From Actinomucor elegans (taxonomy: Eukaryota > Mucoromycota > Mucoromycetes > Mucorales > Mucoraceae): a DNA stretch of 64,000 nucleotides. Shown here piece after piece: positions 45,890-58,258 of the stretch. The DNA lies in the NCBI GenBank assembly GCA_026027325.1, contig JAMSLZ010000017.1, positions 1 to 64,000 of the forward strand, written 5' to 3'. The position numbers and the translations under genes are program-made. The notes beneath the pieces were generated by a model, which saw nothing but the letters and a program-made list of their open reading frames with translations, searched no databases and was not told where the DNA came from. How positions within the stretch are numbered: position 1 is the stretch's first letter; the number at the start of each line of letters is the position of its first letter.

Positions 45890-46961
45890 TAAAAAGTATT
45901 TACTTTTGACTTGACAATACAGATATAACGATATTCATGATGAAAAAGCAGTTCACATACTTCTTCACCCATGTCAAAGACTTTTACCTATACAATACAT
46001 AAGCTATTGACAGGTGCATTGCAGATGATGGCGACAGAAATGTTGGCTGATCTTCTCATCAATTTCTTTTTATTAAAGAACGGCTTGACATTACCCTCAG
46101 GGCTCCTATTAAGCAAAGGTGTAAGATTTATAAGAGCTTCAAGCTGCTTCTCATCCGATAAAGCTGGTTCTATCTTTACAAGTTCTTATCATCGCGCAAC
46201 AAATCAACCGTTCTTTCTTCCATATATAAATACGTATAACCGCTATATGATTTGGTAAATACGTAGAGAATAGGTCAGGTTGGTGTACGATAATAAAAAA
46301 CGAACCAGAAAAACGGCACTAACTTCTATAGTAAAAATTTGATATTTTTAGCAGGTAATAATGCCACACGAACAAAGATACCAGCTGTTAAGTGAACTCC
46401 ATCACTGGTGCTAGCCAGGGTAGTTAGTAGAATGCTTATCATGAATTCCAATCGATGATAAATTTCTACACCAGTACTATGATCGGCATAATATGCAGGT
46501 ATTTTGATACTGTTGCCTACAGGAATTGTTTTGATAGAGACAATGCATATGGTGAAGTGCAATATGGACACACAAGATATTTGAGAAATACCGCTTTGCC
46601 AACATCTTGATTTGAAATTGTGTCATATACAATAGCATCAATTGCTCCTTTTACTTTTGCATTCTTGATTTTACCTACTAGAGAATAGTATCTGCTCTGC
46701 TTTTTTATCAGAGCAATTCTGGGTATTTTAGTCGATTTGAGATTATTGGTGTATAATAGAATAGGGATGGACTGTTGAACAATCGATCTAGAACATAAAC
46801 TATGTCTGCTATAAAGACTATCTGTAGTACCATCTCTCGGAGCACTAGGAATATTATTTAATGGCCTGATGGATCCCGAAAACTTGTTAACTGGCATGTT
46901 TTGCACAATTGACGTGGTTACTATTGGATTTAAATAAAGCCAAGTAGCATCTAAACAAAGA
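45293..46961 (-). pseudogene. Degenerate PA-TM-RING E3 ubiquitin ligase
   Basis: Pieces of a Goliath/RNF13-type ligase in order. A PA domain occupies 46906-46330: IPRIALIKKQSRYYSLVGKI, NAKVKGAIDAIVYD, then in another frame IPAYYADHSTGVEIYHRLE and IFVRVALLPAKN. A weak hydrophobic stretch follows. The RING-H2 half sits near 46000-45780: MGEEVCELLFHHEY, then DPWLTPKSGKCPLCKSDC. A Gly/Ser tail ends at 45293. The first RING cysteine is not in place (SVAIICNAP), the PA half needs a frame change around 46530, a TA dinucleotide run (45858-45889) sits in an intron, and no signal-peptide exon was found. I read it as a dead or dying copy; an intact gene with unseen introns is possible. Confidence 0.55.
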
Positions 46962-49795
46962 AAGTAGATTAGGGTAAAAGTAGATGAATGTGTACTACGA
47001 TATACATCTTGGATAAATGATTGAATCTTTAGCTTTTAGAAAGATGTTTACATTAACTCAGGTATTTTGTAACAATAGCAAGGATAGATTACCGATAATA
47101 ATACTTGTAATCTTTTTTCATCTGATACTACTTGATGCACATGCATGTTTTTTTTAAAAAAAAAAGAAAGAAAGAAAAAGAAGAGGTATCAAATTTTCAA
47201 CAAGATGCGGCTGCGAGTATGCTAGATATATAGGTTAAATAAAAAGTCTGATATCTACTATGTTAAATCTATTGTAAAAAAGTAATTTGTCCTTAAACAT
47301 ATTTCTTGTTCTTTTGATCAATCGTAGTATATCATCTGGCCATTTAATATATAGTTTACTTAATCTTTGGTCAGTTTTGAAATGGCTAAAGCTCAACCGA
47401 AGGCTTTGCTTTTCCTATAGGTTTTCTCTATGGATACAATTTGCTGCTAGAAAGCCCCATTATAGGTTTGCGTATTCTCGGTAAATGCCAAGAGTATGCA
47501 GATTATTGGGCGGATATTATATCTACTGCATCATACTTTCTCCTTTCATACGTATCAAAGAAGCAAAACACTAATCAGATCTAATAAATATTGTAAATCA
47601 CGCTTAAGATACTGAATGATTGCTGGTGATTGTAATGATAAACCACTGCGAGTGTATATTTTCTATAGCGGTAGCTGCTTAACCTTGTCTAAGTCTCTCT
47701 GTTCACCCCAGTTTAATGTCATATTGGGATAGTAGCCCATATTCACAATGAACTGCTGAATTTAATACAATTTTTGTTTTACTTGCAGTACAATATATGT
47801 TTTATATTACAGTCAATCCATTACATGTATTCTAGAATCGTATTTATGCCATTAAAATCGAATGTATCATCTTTTGACCACTGATTTTATACTATAGTGC
47901 ATGCTCTAAATCATAAATCTTTTGACATCCTTGATAAATAGCCAATGATAATTTATGTAAAGGTTTTAAGTTGACCATTCCTTAACATCTATCAAGAGTT
48001 TTATCCCCTCCCCACCAAGACGGAACCTGGAGAGCTTTGCTCATTTGTAAATTCACTTACTCTAATTCAGAAATTGGTATGATGCCTTGGAAAATTTGAT
48101 AAACGATATTTACAGTTGATCAACACTATATTTCAAGGAACCTGGCTCTATCACTACACGTGTATTATGACCACACTGCCTATTTCTTGGGTGAATGACA
48201 TTGCCGAAGTAACTATCTTTCGTTTAACAGTTGTATTAACTATAGAAGAACCTATAGATAATGATAGATTAAAAATGATTCGGCGTAATTGAATAAAGTA
48301 CACCTTTTAATACAAAAAAAAATTATTACTTGACGGGAATTGGTGGTATATCATTATGATATTAAAAGGTAACACCAGAACAAAGGACATATTCTTAATG
48401 AGCTTCAATTCAAACTTCTGGGTATATAAAAGTACCTATTTTCTTTTCCATAAAGACTTCCTCACATCTTTAATATATAAAAGAGATTCAAATCTCATAT
48501 CTTTCTTAGCTTCTCTCAATTCATCAATTATTATATAGAGACCTTGTCATGTAATTTCAATTTAATGATTTATAAATTGTTCAACCGAAATATCGGTCAA
48601 ATTTCGCAATTGACGAGTATTCCATACTTAAGATGAGATATAGGCTCCATTAAAAGTTTTGTTAAAGCTACTGCACAATTAATATATTGCACTCCTCACC
48701 CATAATTAACATTGCATGCGGACATTAATATAACATCAGTCTGATGATCTATAGATCTTTCGGCCGATCTCGACAAAATGGTCAAATATAACTACTATTA
48801 CGCGCTCAATATGAGCTACTATACCTACTACATGACTAGAACTCTTACTTTACTCCAAAGGTAATGAATACATTATATCGTTGAAAAATAAACATTGAAT
48901 TATAGGTATTTCGTGTATGCATTTACAATAGTCATATCTAGATCCTTCGGATGATCTCTGTCCAAAATCGCATTTAGTTAGCAGTTCATATCCAGAATAG
49001 ACAGCTACATCTATTAGAGCTTCAACTAGACTTTCTAACGGAAGAAATGCTGTATAAAGTACTCGACAACAAGCCATTTTTTTTTTGGTTGGATAATTTG
49101 ATCCAATCATAGCAGATCTACTGACTTTGACATTCGCAATCGTGCATCACGTGAGGAGGTTCTCCTTCATGACACAATCCATACTATATTTAAGACTAAA
49201 AATCCGTTAACAAATCTTTTAATCAAAAAGATGCTAATAGATTCAAAGTATACAATGTCAGCCTAGCACGTGAACGTCATCTTTCGAAACTCCCTCTGCG
49301 CTTTGATTGTCTAGATATTCCTAGAAGTCATACCTATGATGCCTCTACTTTTTCTTGTCTTTATCAAAGGGTCTTAATGGTTGATTGTGCACGACAAAAA
49401 AAAAAAAAAACTGTAATTTTTCATGCAAATTCTCGAAAATATTTTACTTTTATTCGACTTAGCGATCCAAGTACCATATTTCGTTATAGTGTTTTCTATT
49501 GATACCAAAATCGAACTTGACTTATAATATGTATACAAGGGTTTAAAAGCATACAATAGATTTATTATAGATACTATTGCTTATTTCTCTACCTACTAAG
49601 ACACTCCTCTTGTTACTAGAGTTGGTTAATTTGAGATATGCACAGGGGAAAGAAGGGGAGGGGGGGGGTGCAATGCTGAAGAGTGATCGAGATCAAGTCA
49701 CGAAACCGGATAATCATTTATAAATGGAGATCATAGGACAACTCGAGGTTGCTTTCTTTTACTATACTCTATATTTTAAATATATATATATTATA
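46962..49795. other. AT-rich, repeat-bearing intergenic region
   Basis: About 2.8 kb with no credible gene. Three dispersed-repeat copies lie at 48577-48640, 48743-48810 and 48936-49010. Short low-complexity runs occur (A/G near 47160-47190, a G9 run near 49662-49670). Confidence 0.5.
48577..49010 (+). repeat. Cluster of three dispersed-repeat copies
   Basis: 48577: TATCGGTCAAATTTCGCAAT. 48743: CTATAGATCTTTCGGCCG and ATCTCGACAAAATGGTC. 48936: GATCTCTGTCCAAAATCGCA followed by TTAGTTAGCAGTTCAT. Each aligns with the copy at 51594 over 50-70 bp, with many mismatches. Confidence 0.5.
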
Positions 49796-50338
49796 ATGGA
49801 CGTAGAATTGAATGCACCTGAACAATTTATTTCATGCAACAACGAAAAGTGTTCCACTGTGTTCAAGTACTTGGATCTTTCTGTACATACTATTGTCGAT
49901 GGACCTGATCCGAGAGATCACCTTGCCAACGAACGTAATTTACTAACATGGATACGAACTGGCACAACCTTGTCTTTAGTCGGTATGGTAACACTACCCG
50001 TTATATATATATATATAATACAATATATTGATATTTGATTTATAGGATTTATGACCTTGTTAGATCTTCCTACAAAGAATTTTGCTCCTTCATATTCATT
50101 ACCTTGGACAAACGAGCCTGTTACGATTAATGCTGAGATTGTATCTTATATCTTTGTTGGACTCGGTTTTACATGCTTTATTTATTCAATGTATAGTTAT
50201 TTCAGAAATCAACGCCAGATTGTAAAGCGTTTACTTTGGGTTGGTCATGGTTGGATGGGATACACCGTAGCTCTTATGATCATACTATTTGTAGTTTTTA
50301 TTATGGTGATGGCATTAGCTGAAATACCACCAGCCTAG
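49796..50338 (+). CDS. DUF202-family small membrane protein (159 aa)
   Basis: Exons 49796-49982 and 50046-50338 (intron GTATGG...TTATAG) give 160 codons. The cytoplasmic N terminus is followed by the DUF202 signature DPRDHLANERNLLTWIRTGT and three predicted membrane segments: TLSLVGFMTLL, AEIVSYIFVGLGFTCFIYSM and GYTVALMIILFVVFIMVMAL. DUF202/YidH-type proteins are integral membrane proteins of unclear function, and the same module is found in the vacuolar transporter chaperone Vtc1. The start at 49796 is used because the frame upstream is an AT-rich leader. Head-to-tail spacing to neighbours gives no functional hint. Confidence 0.78.
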
Positions 50339-50455
50339 ATTATTCTTTTTTTTTTGTAACCTTTTCTGATATGTATACCATTTTTATTTTAGTTGTGGAT
50401 AATTGATCTGACCCACTTCTTTTATTATCAGTTTCGAATAAAATCCTACTTATAA

Positions 50456-51072
50456 TCATTTCTTTTCCTGTGCAAGCTTGGTCATCATGGCTCGATAAAT
50501 TAGCTTTTCTTTATCATCCATCTGTTTATTCGCTGCGGCCACTTTGGTCAATTCTTGTTTCACAAGACCGTCTATAAGTTTCATTAGTGATTGCGTTTCA
50601 CTCGTTTAAATAAGGTACTTCTCTTACCATCAGGGTTCTTGGCCAATACCTCCTCCAACAAGCTTTTGGCCGCTTCAATATTTTCCAGTCTCAAGTTGGC
50701 TTGGCCCATACGAAATTTTGACTTGAGATTGTTAGGGTCGAGCTCATTGGCTTTCTTTGCATAAAACAAGACGCGATCCCAACGGTCCTGTTTGGAGAAC
50801 ACAGCAGTCATGTTGTTGTAGACCATGACCAGTTGCTCGTGGCTTTGTTGCTTGAATTCTCGTTCGTGCTTTTGACCACCTACAGCTTTCAAATAAAGTA
50901 AAGCATTATAGTAATTGGTCAAGGCTTAGAATTATTTCAAATGGTTAGTTCTTTCGCGTAATGTTGGGCATGTATCATACAAACCGTCTTTAAAATTTTG
51001 TTTTTTGAAAGCTTCATTGCCTGCTAAACGAAATTCAACACCTTTATCGAAATTTTCTTGGGGAGTTCCCAT
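50456..51072 (-). CDS. TPR protein, TTC9-like (166 aa)
   Basis: Exons 51072-50985, 50924-50628 and 50571-50456 sum to 167 codons. FRLAGNEAFKKQNFKDALTN, VYNNMTAVFSKQDRWDRVLF followed by AKKANELDPNN, and SKFRMGQANLRLENIEAAKS form three tetratricopeptide repeats. The short basic tail ends LAQEKK. A stand-alone three-TPR protein with an early NYYNALLYLK insertion resembles TTC9/FKBP-type co-chaperone TPRs, which bind Hsp90/Hsp70 C termini. No PPIase domain is present. The chaperone link is by family analogy only. Convergent with the DUF202 gene (118 bp between stops). Confidence 0.75.
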
Positions 51073-51939
51073 TGGTATATAAAGTTTATGATAAAAAGTA
51101 AACGTTCGAATAGAAATGAATGATTATGGAATAAATCTTGTTGCTTCAAGCGTATCTGCGGGCTTTCATTAGCCAACTGAAATTGAAAAAAAAAAGTGTT
51201 TAATAGAAATCTTGAAACCTGTCTTCAACCATAACAAACCTAGAATAAGCTTCGAATCTCGGGAAACATTTACAACAAAGAAGCTTATTGATAAGCCATG
51301 TATCTCTATATGATTAGATCAAATATACAAATTCCCAGGGCTCAATAACGATACAGCGTTATCACCCTCTATTGCGAAAGTTTTTCTTTTTATGACTTAT
51401 GATACTAGTCTTATTTAAATGACATTACAGTACCCTACTACTTTTACTAAGCACTCAAGTCTCCAACTTGCTTCTCTCATCTTCTATGGTTTAATTCCTA
51501 TTTTTTATTTTTTTATTTTTTTTTTTATTTTTTTTTTATTTTTTTTTTATTTTTAGATTCTGCTCATTTGAGATCGGCTTAGCATATTACGCGCCCCGTG
51601 CGATCTTGGCCGATCTCGGTCAAATGTCGCATCTGATTAGTAACTCATTTTCAAAATGAACAGTAGAAGCTAGTGCAATCTCAATTGGGGCTCATTAAAG
51701 AGAGTATTTTATTTACATGTAGTAATTGTCTTAATAACTTACCCTTGATTACGTAGACACGAGAATTTTTTTTTTCCGAGCTGGCTTAATTTACAGTTGC
51801 ACAACTCAAACGAACAGGTGCATATATAACCAATATTGACAGATACAGAAGTCTGGTAATCAATGCCTGTCTCTGTAATAATAATAACAATAATAATAAT
51901 AAAAAAAATAGCACAGAAAAAAAAGTTCTTTATTATTAT
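51073..51939. other. Intergenic region, TPR gene promoter and SF3B3 3' flank
   Basis: T-rich low-complexity block (ATTTTTTTT repeats) at about 51505-51555, a dispersed-repeat copy at 51594-51660, and an AAT/AAC microsatellite near 51875-51910. No gene. Confidence 0.5.
51594..51660 (+). repeat. Best-preserved dispersed-repeat copy
   Basis: Contains CGATCTTGGCCGATCTCGG, TGTCGCATCTGATTAGTA and CTCATTTTCAAAATGAACAG. Used here as the reference for the other copies at 3.7-5.1, 43.4 and 48.6-49.0 kb. Confidence 0.5.
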
Positions 51940-54900
51940 TTAAAATCCTGATCTAACACGCATATCTTCAATTTTCTTCTGCACATCGGCGACAGGACGG
52001 TCAAGTTCTTCAGCAATCATTCGTCTCTTGTCAGCTGGTAATGCGTTATACTGTTCACATAAATCGCCATCAATAACAGATTTTACGGGTATGTAATAAC
52101 TTCTATAAAGTAAATGTTCTCTTCCAGCTAAAGGTGGTGCTTCAGCGCGCATATGCATTTCGAGCATTTGAAAGAACTCGACATCTTCTTTGGATAGAAA
52201 AGGAACATAGATGGAGATTGCTCCCAATAAAGAGGTTGTTAATAACACTTCTCTACCGCCTGATAACAAAGTAGATCTGTGGACTGAAGTGACAATATCA
52301 CCTGTAAAGTATTCACAAAGACTTTCGACCTATATAACAGTGTTACTACCGGTTTTTTTTTTCTTTCTTATGATATACAGTACCTTGTTGGGAGCACCTT
52401 GCAAGTATCCCTTTTCATGGTAAATGCGATTACCAGTAGTATCTTCATCGACTTCACGGGAAACCGACTCTGGTAAACGGTTAACAAAAAAGTTACCAAA
52501 CTTATCACCGCCAGCCACTGTTTCATAATCCACCATCGTTGAGGCTGTCATCCATCGAGGAATAGTATCATCAGCAAACACAACTAAACGATTATCTGCA
52601 TGTTTATAAATAACATAGTGTACCGATTCTTGAATATCAGTAGCCACCACACGATGACCCTGTGTATGCAAAGACACAATGCAATTGGGTAATGTCTTGG
52701 TCTCGCACTTTCGTAGCATCTTCTTCTTACCAATATCATAGATACGCAGTGCTTTACCAGCACCTACCAACAAACGACCTTGGAAAGCCAATAAAGCCAG
52801 AGGCACATCATCCACAGGTGTACGATGAATAAAGTCCATTCTCAATTGACCGTCCTGGCCTTGCACTATACGGTACACGTGTAAGTAACCCGCTGTGCAA
52901 GAGCGTGGTTGCAATACGACATTTTGGCCTGTACCCACCACAACAAAGAATTCAGCCGCATCCGTAGCGTGAGGATTATTACGGAATTGCACAATAGCTA
53001 CACTGAAGGCGGCCTCGTTTTTTTCCAATTCAATCGTTTGCAATGTACTGCCTGCAAAGGGTTCTACGAGTCGAATACAACTGGCCCATTTGCCAGCGGC
53101 GTTGCGGACATTGCCGAATTGCAAAGGATCCAAGTTTGTAATATCGGGGTCAATCTCGAAGCCCTCTTGCTCTTTCTCATCGATGCCCTGGGCCTTGGCT
53201 TCAGGTGAATAGGTAGCATGGTCACTTTCGATAATGACAAATGTACGTGAAGGTTTGTGAAGTGCGAATTTTCTAGGTGTGTATTTCAAAGGAATAGAGA
53301 CTTGATTGAATATATTACCAAGTTTTTCAACAGTAAAGATTCTAAATATTCATTTAGTATCATCCCAATCTATTTCTTGAATAAATTTACCTTAATGTAT
53401 TTCCTGCTACAGCAACTACACCTTCAGGGCATTGTTCACTGACAAAGGCACTACCATATTCAAGCATTTCATAACTAAGTGGAGTCAAATACAGTCTATT
53501 TTGGAAGGTGTAACTGACCCAAGGCTTGGTTGACAAAGCCAATACAGCAGGATATCCTTGGATAAAGATCTTGAATAGCTTGACACTCTTAGCGCCGAGG
53601 AATCGAGTACGTGTATCTGATAATTGACCTGTGATTGTATCCAGCACAGTACGTAAAAGAATACCATTACTCAAACCAATGTTTAAATAAGTTGTACCGT
53701 GACCCACTTCAATGCCTGTATCCATCATCTCAACAATACACAAACTGGAAGGCACACCTTGTAAAGCTTGCATAGAAATCGCTTCTAAACAAGAATCAGG
53801 GTCCAAACTCAGTATACGCACGGTTTGATCTTCACAACCAGCAGCCAAATAGCGCGAACGTTGTCTTCCTTCAGGTACATCACCTAATGCCAAAGCAGAT
53901 ACAGCCGAAGACATTTGCTTACGTTCTTGGTGTTCATTCAATTGGCCCATATTGTCCAATTCAAAATAGACAATTTCACCGCCTGATAAAGCGATCACAA
54001 TTTGACGATTATTGGTAGCTGCTTCAGTAATGACTTGGCCATTGGGTACTTTCCATTCATTGACACGGCCGCCAGCACGGATATGGCGAATACCCTTAGG
54101 GTGCACTTGTACTAGAGCGTCATCGCCTAACTGTTGTACAGCCAAGGTAGGTTCGTTTGTCAAAAATCCAGTATCTGCTACTTCTTCAACGGTTTCACCA
54201 ATGGATAAAATCAATGTTGCGTTCGCAAAGGAAACTACGATATAAGCATGGAATTCATCATCGGCTTTGAGCTTGGTAGTCCATACAGCACTGGGATTAC
54301 CAGGCAATTCACTGACGGCTAATTCAGCAGCTTCTAAACCTTGGTTCAAGATACGGAACGTGGATTGAGATCCTTTACCGCAGATAGAATAGATACGCGG
54401 TGAATCTTCATCAGCTAAATTCAAGACTTGAGAATCAATTAAAGGTGCCATGCTGCTCAATTCATCGACACGCGATAGGTTCTTTAAAGGACGAGGTTTG
54501 AAATAGACAAGAGGTCTTTCTTCTTGACCCTCTTCTGCTTCCATATAATCAGCAGAGGAGATCTCTGGATCATCATCATCATCACCTAAACTCTCAAAGA
54601 AGTAATGGTGGCTATTGAGAAGAATAAAGTGAGTCAAAACACACTAGTCATTGGTAATTGCCACTTACTGGTTACCAAATTCATTGGCTACAAACAAGAA
54701 ACCGCTTTTAAGAATACAAAGAGAAGTTGCGATAGGAATTGTGTCGAAATATTTAATAGTGAGCCCATTAACAACGCCTTGGTCATGATCCATCGTGACC
54801 TTGTAAAGATCGCCTTCTTCAGACTGTAACAAAAAGAAAAACTGTGTCTTTTTATCTACACGCATACGATGTACTGCAGAAGTTACAATAATGATACCAC

Positions 54901-55884
54901 GTTTAGGATCTTCTAATGGTTGAGCACGACGAGGAATAGGAATACGCAATTCTTCCATCTCTGGATGCTTGTAAGCAATGAAGTTCTCGCTACAAACTAA
55001 AACACCACTGGGACCATCATTACCACCGGGAACTAGAAAGAGGTTAGTTCCAAAAAAAAAGAAGAAGAGCGAAGCGCGTCTATATCACTGCATATATATT
55101 ACCTGGTACAAGCAAATTGGCTTTGCGGTCTACTACTTCACTCCATTTACGAACAACATGGTTCAAACCAAGGTCCAGTTCGTAATAAGTCAAGTGTTTT
55201 TCAGCTTCTTTAGCAGCTTCACCTGTAGGATCTGCATCTGCATCAGCATAATCGACTTCTAGACAAGCAAACATGGGATTTTCGAACCCAACATCGACTG
55301 CGACCATATGGTGGTTGATAGTATGGCTTTTATGTGCTTCCAATGGCGATGAAATAGTTAAATTAGCTGCTGAATCACGATTCAAGATATAGACGAGCTT
55401 TTGTTTTTCCACAGCACCAATCATGACAGCACGGCCCTTGGGGTCTGCAGCCAAGTATTGTCCAGGAACAATACGACGACATCCTGTTTTGCCATAAGTC
55501 TCCTGATGCACTTTATCAAACGTGTTTTTTGTTGAATTGTATTCGAGAATGACAATACGACCTGAATCAGAGCCTACAATAATGTAATCTATAAAAAGGA
55601 AGAGAAAATTAGCCACGTTTTTGTATGTGTATTTGTTTTTTGGAGGATGGATATCTACCTTTGCTACCACCTGTCAAACGAAAAGGTGCTAAACTACGTA
55701 TAAGACCAAAGCATTCATGAGACAGCACAGTATGTACTTTTCCCGAAGAAGCGTCTGGTCGCAATAATTCCAGACGTGTTTGGCGAGCTACGACGATTTC
55801 TTGTTGTTTGGTACCGGAAAAGTTACCATAGATTGCTTGATTAATAGCCGTAGTGGGATTTAAAGTAATATTATACAAAAACAT
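51940..55884 (-). CDS. RSE1: Splicing factor 3B subunit 3 (SF3B3/RSE1), 1214 aa
   Basis: The beta-propeller scaffold of the SF3b complex in the U2 snRNP, needed for branch-site recognition. Six exons, 55884-55659, 55588-55103, 55032-54669, 54611-53391, 53341-52384 and 52329-51940, sum to exactly 1215 codons; human SF3B3 has 1217 residues. Diagnostic segments: [20 protein letters not shown] at the N terminus, [90 protein letters not shown] and the C-terminal [17 protein letters not shown]...RSGF. The N-terminal (MMS1-like) and C-terminal (CPSF_A) propeller domains are complete. A TATA-like TATAAATA lies at 55931-55938. Divergent from CWF19L1. Confidence 0.96.
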
Positions 55885-56153
55885 GATTTGATTGTCGCGT
55901 TATAATGTACAGAAATCAAATAAAGAAATGTATTTATAAAAAGTAAGTTGCTGCTTTCTTTTTCGTTACTTTCTCTGTACTCTCGTAATGATCACGTAAA
56001 AAAAAAAGCAGAAAGAAAAGAAGAAAGAAAAGGGTTTAGTGAATATGAAAACAAACGCAATGGTTCTGGGATTAAATAGGTGGCTTGTACTAGTTCAATG
56101 AAAGCGCGTATTACAATGCCTGAAGGAGGAAAAACACTTTTTCTTTTATTAAT
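55885..56153. promoter_or_regulatory. Bidirectional promoter, SF3B3 / CWF19L1
   Basis: 269 bp between two divergent ATGs of spliceosomal genes. It contains TATAAATA on the SF3B3 side (55931-55938) and purine-rich AGAAAGAAAAGAAG stretches. Confidence 0.6.
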
Positions 56154-58258
56154 ATGTCGGACAGTATCAAAGTGTAAGTCCATAGAAAAAACTTTGGTTG
56201 ATTCGTTCTATTCACTCATTTTTCGGTCCAGTTTGGTCACAGGTTCGACGAATGGTAACTTTAGAGAGTTATTCGCCAAAGCCAAACAAATCCACGAAAA
56301 ATACGGCCCATTTGATGTTCATTTATGTACGGGCAATTTCTTTGGTACCGACACATCCGAAGAATCTATTCAAGCATTGATAGGCAACCAAATTGACGGT
56401 ACGACAAGACCAATACTTTGTGGTTAACGTGCATTTTATTGACAGTTTTGTATTACAGTTCCGTTAATGACTTATTTTATTATCGGCAATGTACCTTTTC
56501 CAGACAGCGTCCAAAAGCATATCGACGCAACAGACGGCGAAGTGTGCAATAACTTGTATTACCTTGGCAAGCAAGGCGTGCTGACCACCTCAGAAGGGCT
56601 CAAGATTGCCTTTATCTCGGGAAGCTTTGATGAAACCATCAGCTCGCCTTCACACTACACTAAAAGCGATGTACAAAAATTATGTCTTACTAAATTACCT
56701 GTCAGCTTACCAGCAGGTGTAGACTTTTTAATATCTTATGAATGGCCTCAGGGTATCAGCGAATTGAGCGGCTTACCTGCTGTTCAACAAGATGACACCA
56801 AATCATCTATATCTATTTCAGAATTAGCAGCTGCTTTAAAGCCTAGATATCATTTTGCTGCTTCTCAATCGATATTCTTTGAACGCGAACCTTATAAAAA
56901 CATCATCAGTGGATTTGGTGCACCTGAAGAAAGAGAAGCAGGACATGCAACACGATTCATTGGTTTAGGCGATGTATTGAATAAAGAAAAGCAAAGAGTA
57001 AGTACGGAGAACAGATTGGTTTGCTAAGATACTCAATTCGCAACCTAGTGGTTTTATGCCTTTAATTTAGTGCCCATGTCCAAAGCATCCAAAGAAGCAC
57101 TGGATAATTTGCCTGCGAATACCACAGAATGCCCTTTTGTACCTTTATTTTCGGGAAACAAGAGAAAGTACGTCGATGATACAGCCGAAGGTGGATCTTT
57201 CTTTTGGGGCGAAGATGCAAAGCGTCCCAAAACGGGTATAGATGTACCCAAGAAAGGATACGTTTGTAAGCGTTGCAATGTACCTGGCCATTATATTAAA
57301 GATTGTCCTGAACAGCCAGTCGCCAAAGTACCTGAAGGCTATGTTTGCAACATCTGTAAGAAGCCTGATCATTTTATTAGAGATTGTCCTGATAGACAGC
57401 AACAGAGAGAGCCTAGAGAACAACCCAAATGTAAGTCTATCGTTTACAATAATGAAATCAAGATGCTTACTATGAAAATAAAACAGTGGACTCGTGTTGG
57501 TTCTGTTTAGCAAACCCCAAGGTAGAAAAACACTTGATTGTCTCTATTGGCACTGAACTTTACGCGACATTAGCTAAAGGTCCTGTCGTGAATGAAAGTC
57601 CAGTGCCTGGTGGAGGCCATTTGCTTTTAATCCCTATTACACATTACCCTACCTTTGCCAAAATCCCTGTAGAATCTCAAATGGATGTAGTAGCAGAGTT
57701 GGAGAAATACAAGAGTTCAATTCGACGTTTGTTTGATCAATATGATCAAGATATGGTGCTGTTTGAAGTATCAAGAGAATCTTTCCGAGGTATGGCTCAT
57801 GCCCATATACAAGTGGTACCTGTACCCAAATCCAAATCGGATCAAGTAGAAAAAATAGCTAGAGATCAAGCAGCTTTAGCAGGCATCGATTTCATTGACC
57901 AAATACCAGTAAGTTTCCAGGTCAAAAGTTGTAGAAGAAAGATGCTCATACAGGTCTTTATTAGCAAAACCCAGAAATACCTTACTTTAGAATGGAATTA
58001 CCAGGTGGCAAGTCTTTGGTTCATATTTTGAGACCCAAAGAGCGTTTCAACTTGCAATTTGGAAGGTAAGAATCATGTCATATTATGGGATTATAATGTG
58101 TATTTACAATGACTTATAGGTTGGTCATGGCTCATGTTTTGGGTGCTCCTGAACGCGAAGACTGGAAAGCTTGCAGTCAAACAGAGCAAGAAGAAAAAGC
58201 AGATGCAGCTCGCTTCAAAGAAGCCTTCAAACCTTTTGATTTCTCTTTAGATGAATAA
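56154..58258 (+). CDS. DRN1: CWF19-like protein 1 (CWF19L1/DRN1), 589 aa
   Basis: A spliceosome-associated factor that assists lariat debranching by Dbr1. Seven exons, 56154-56173, 56232-56398, 56459-56997, 57049-57430, 57487-57908, 57965-58065 and 58120-58258, sum to 590 codons. The N-terminal Dbr1-like metallophosphatase domain (VTGSTNGNFRELFAKA; FDVHLCTGNFFG) lacks the usual metal histidines, as in Drn1. Two CCHC zinc knuckles follow (CKRCNVPGHYIKDC and CNICKKPDHFIRDC). The CwfJ C-terminal domains include CWFCLANPKVEKHLI and the HIT-like HAHIQVVPVP, and a second CwfJ part includes IPYFRMELPGGKSLVHIL. The 7-residue first exon is set by the ATG at 56154 with donor GTGTAAGT. The frame rule holds throughout. 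Confidence 0.93.
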
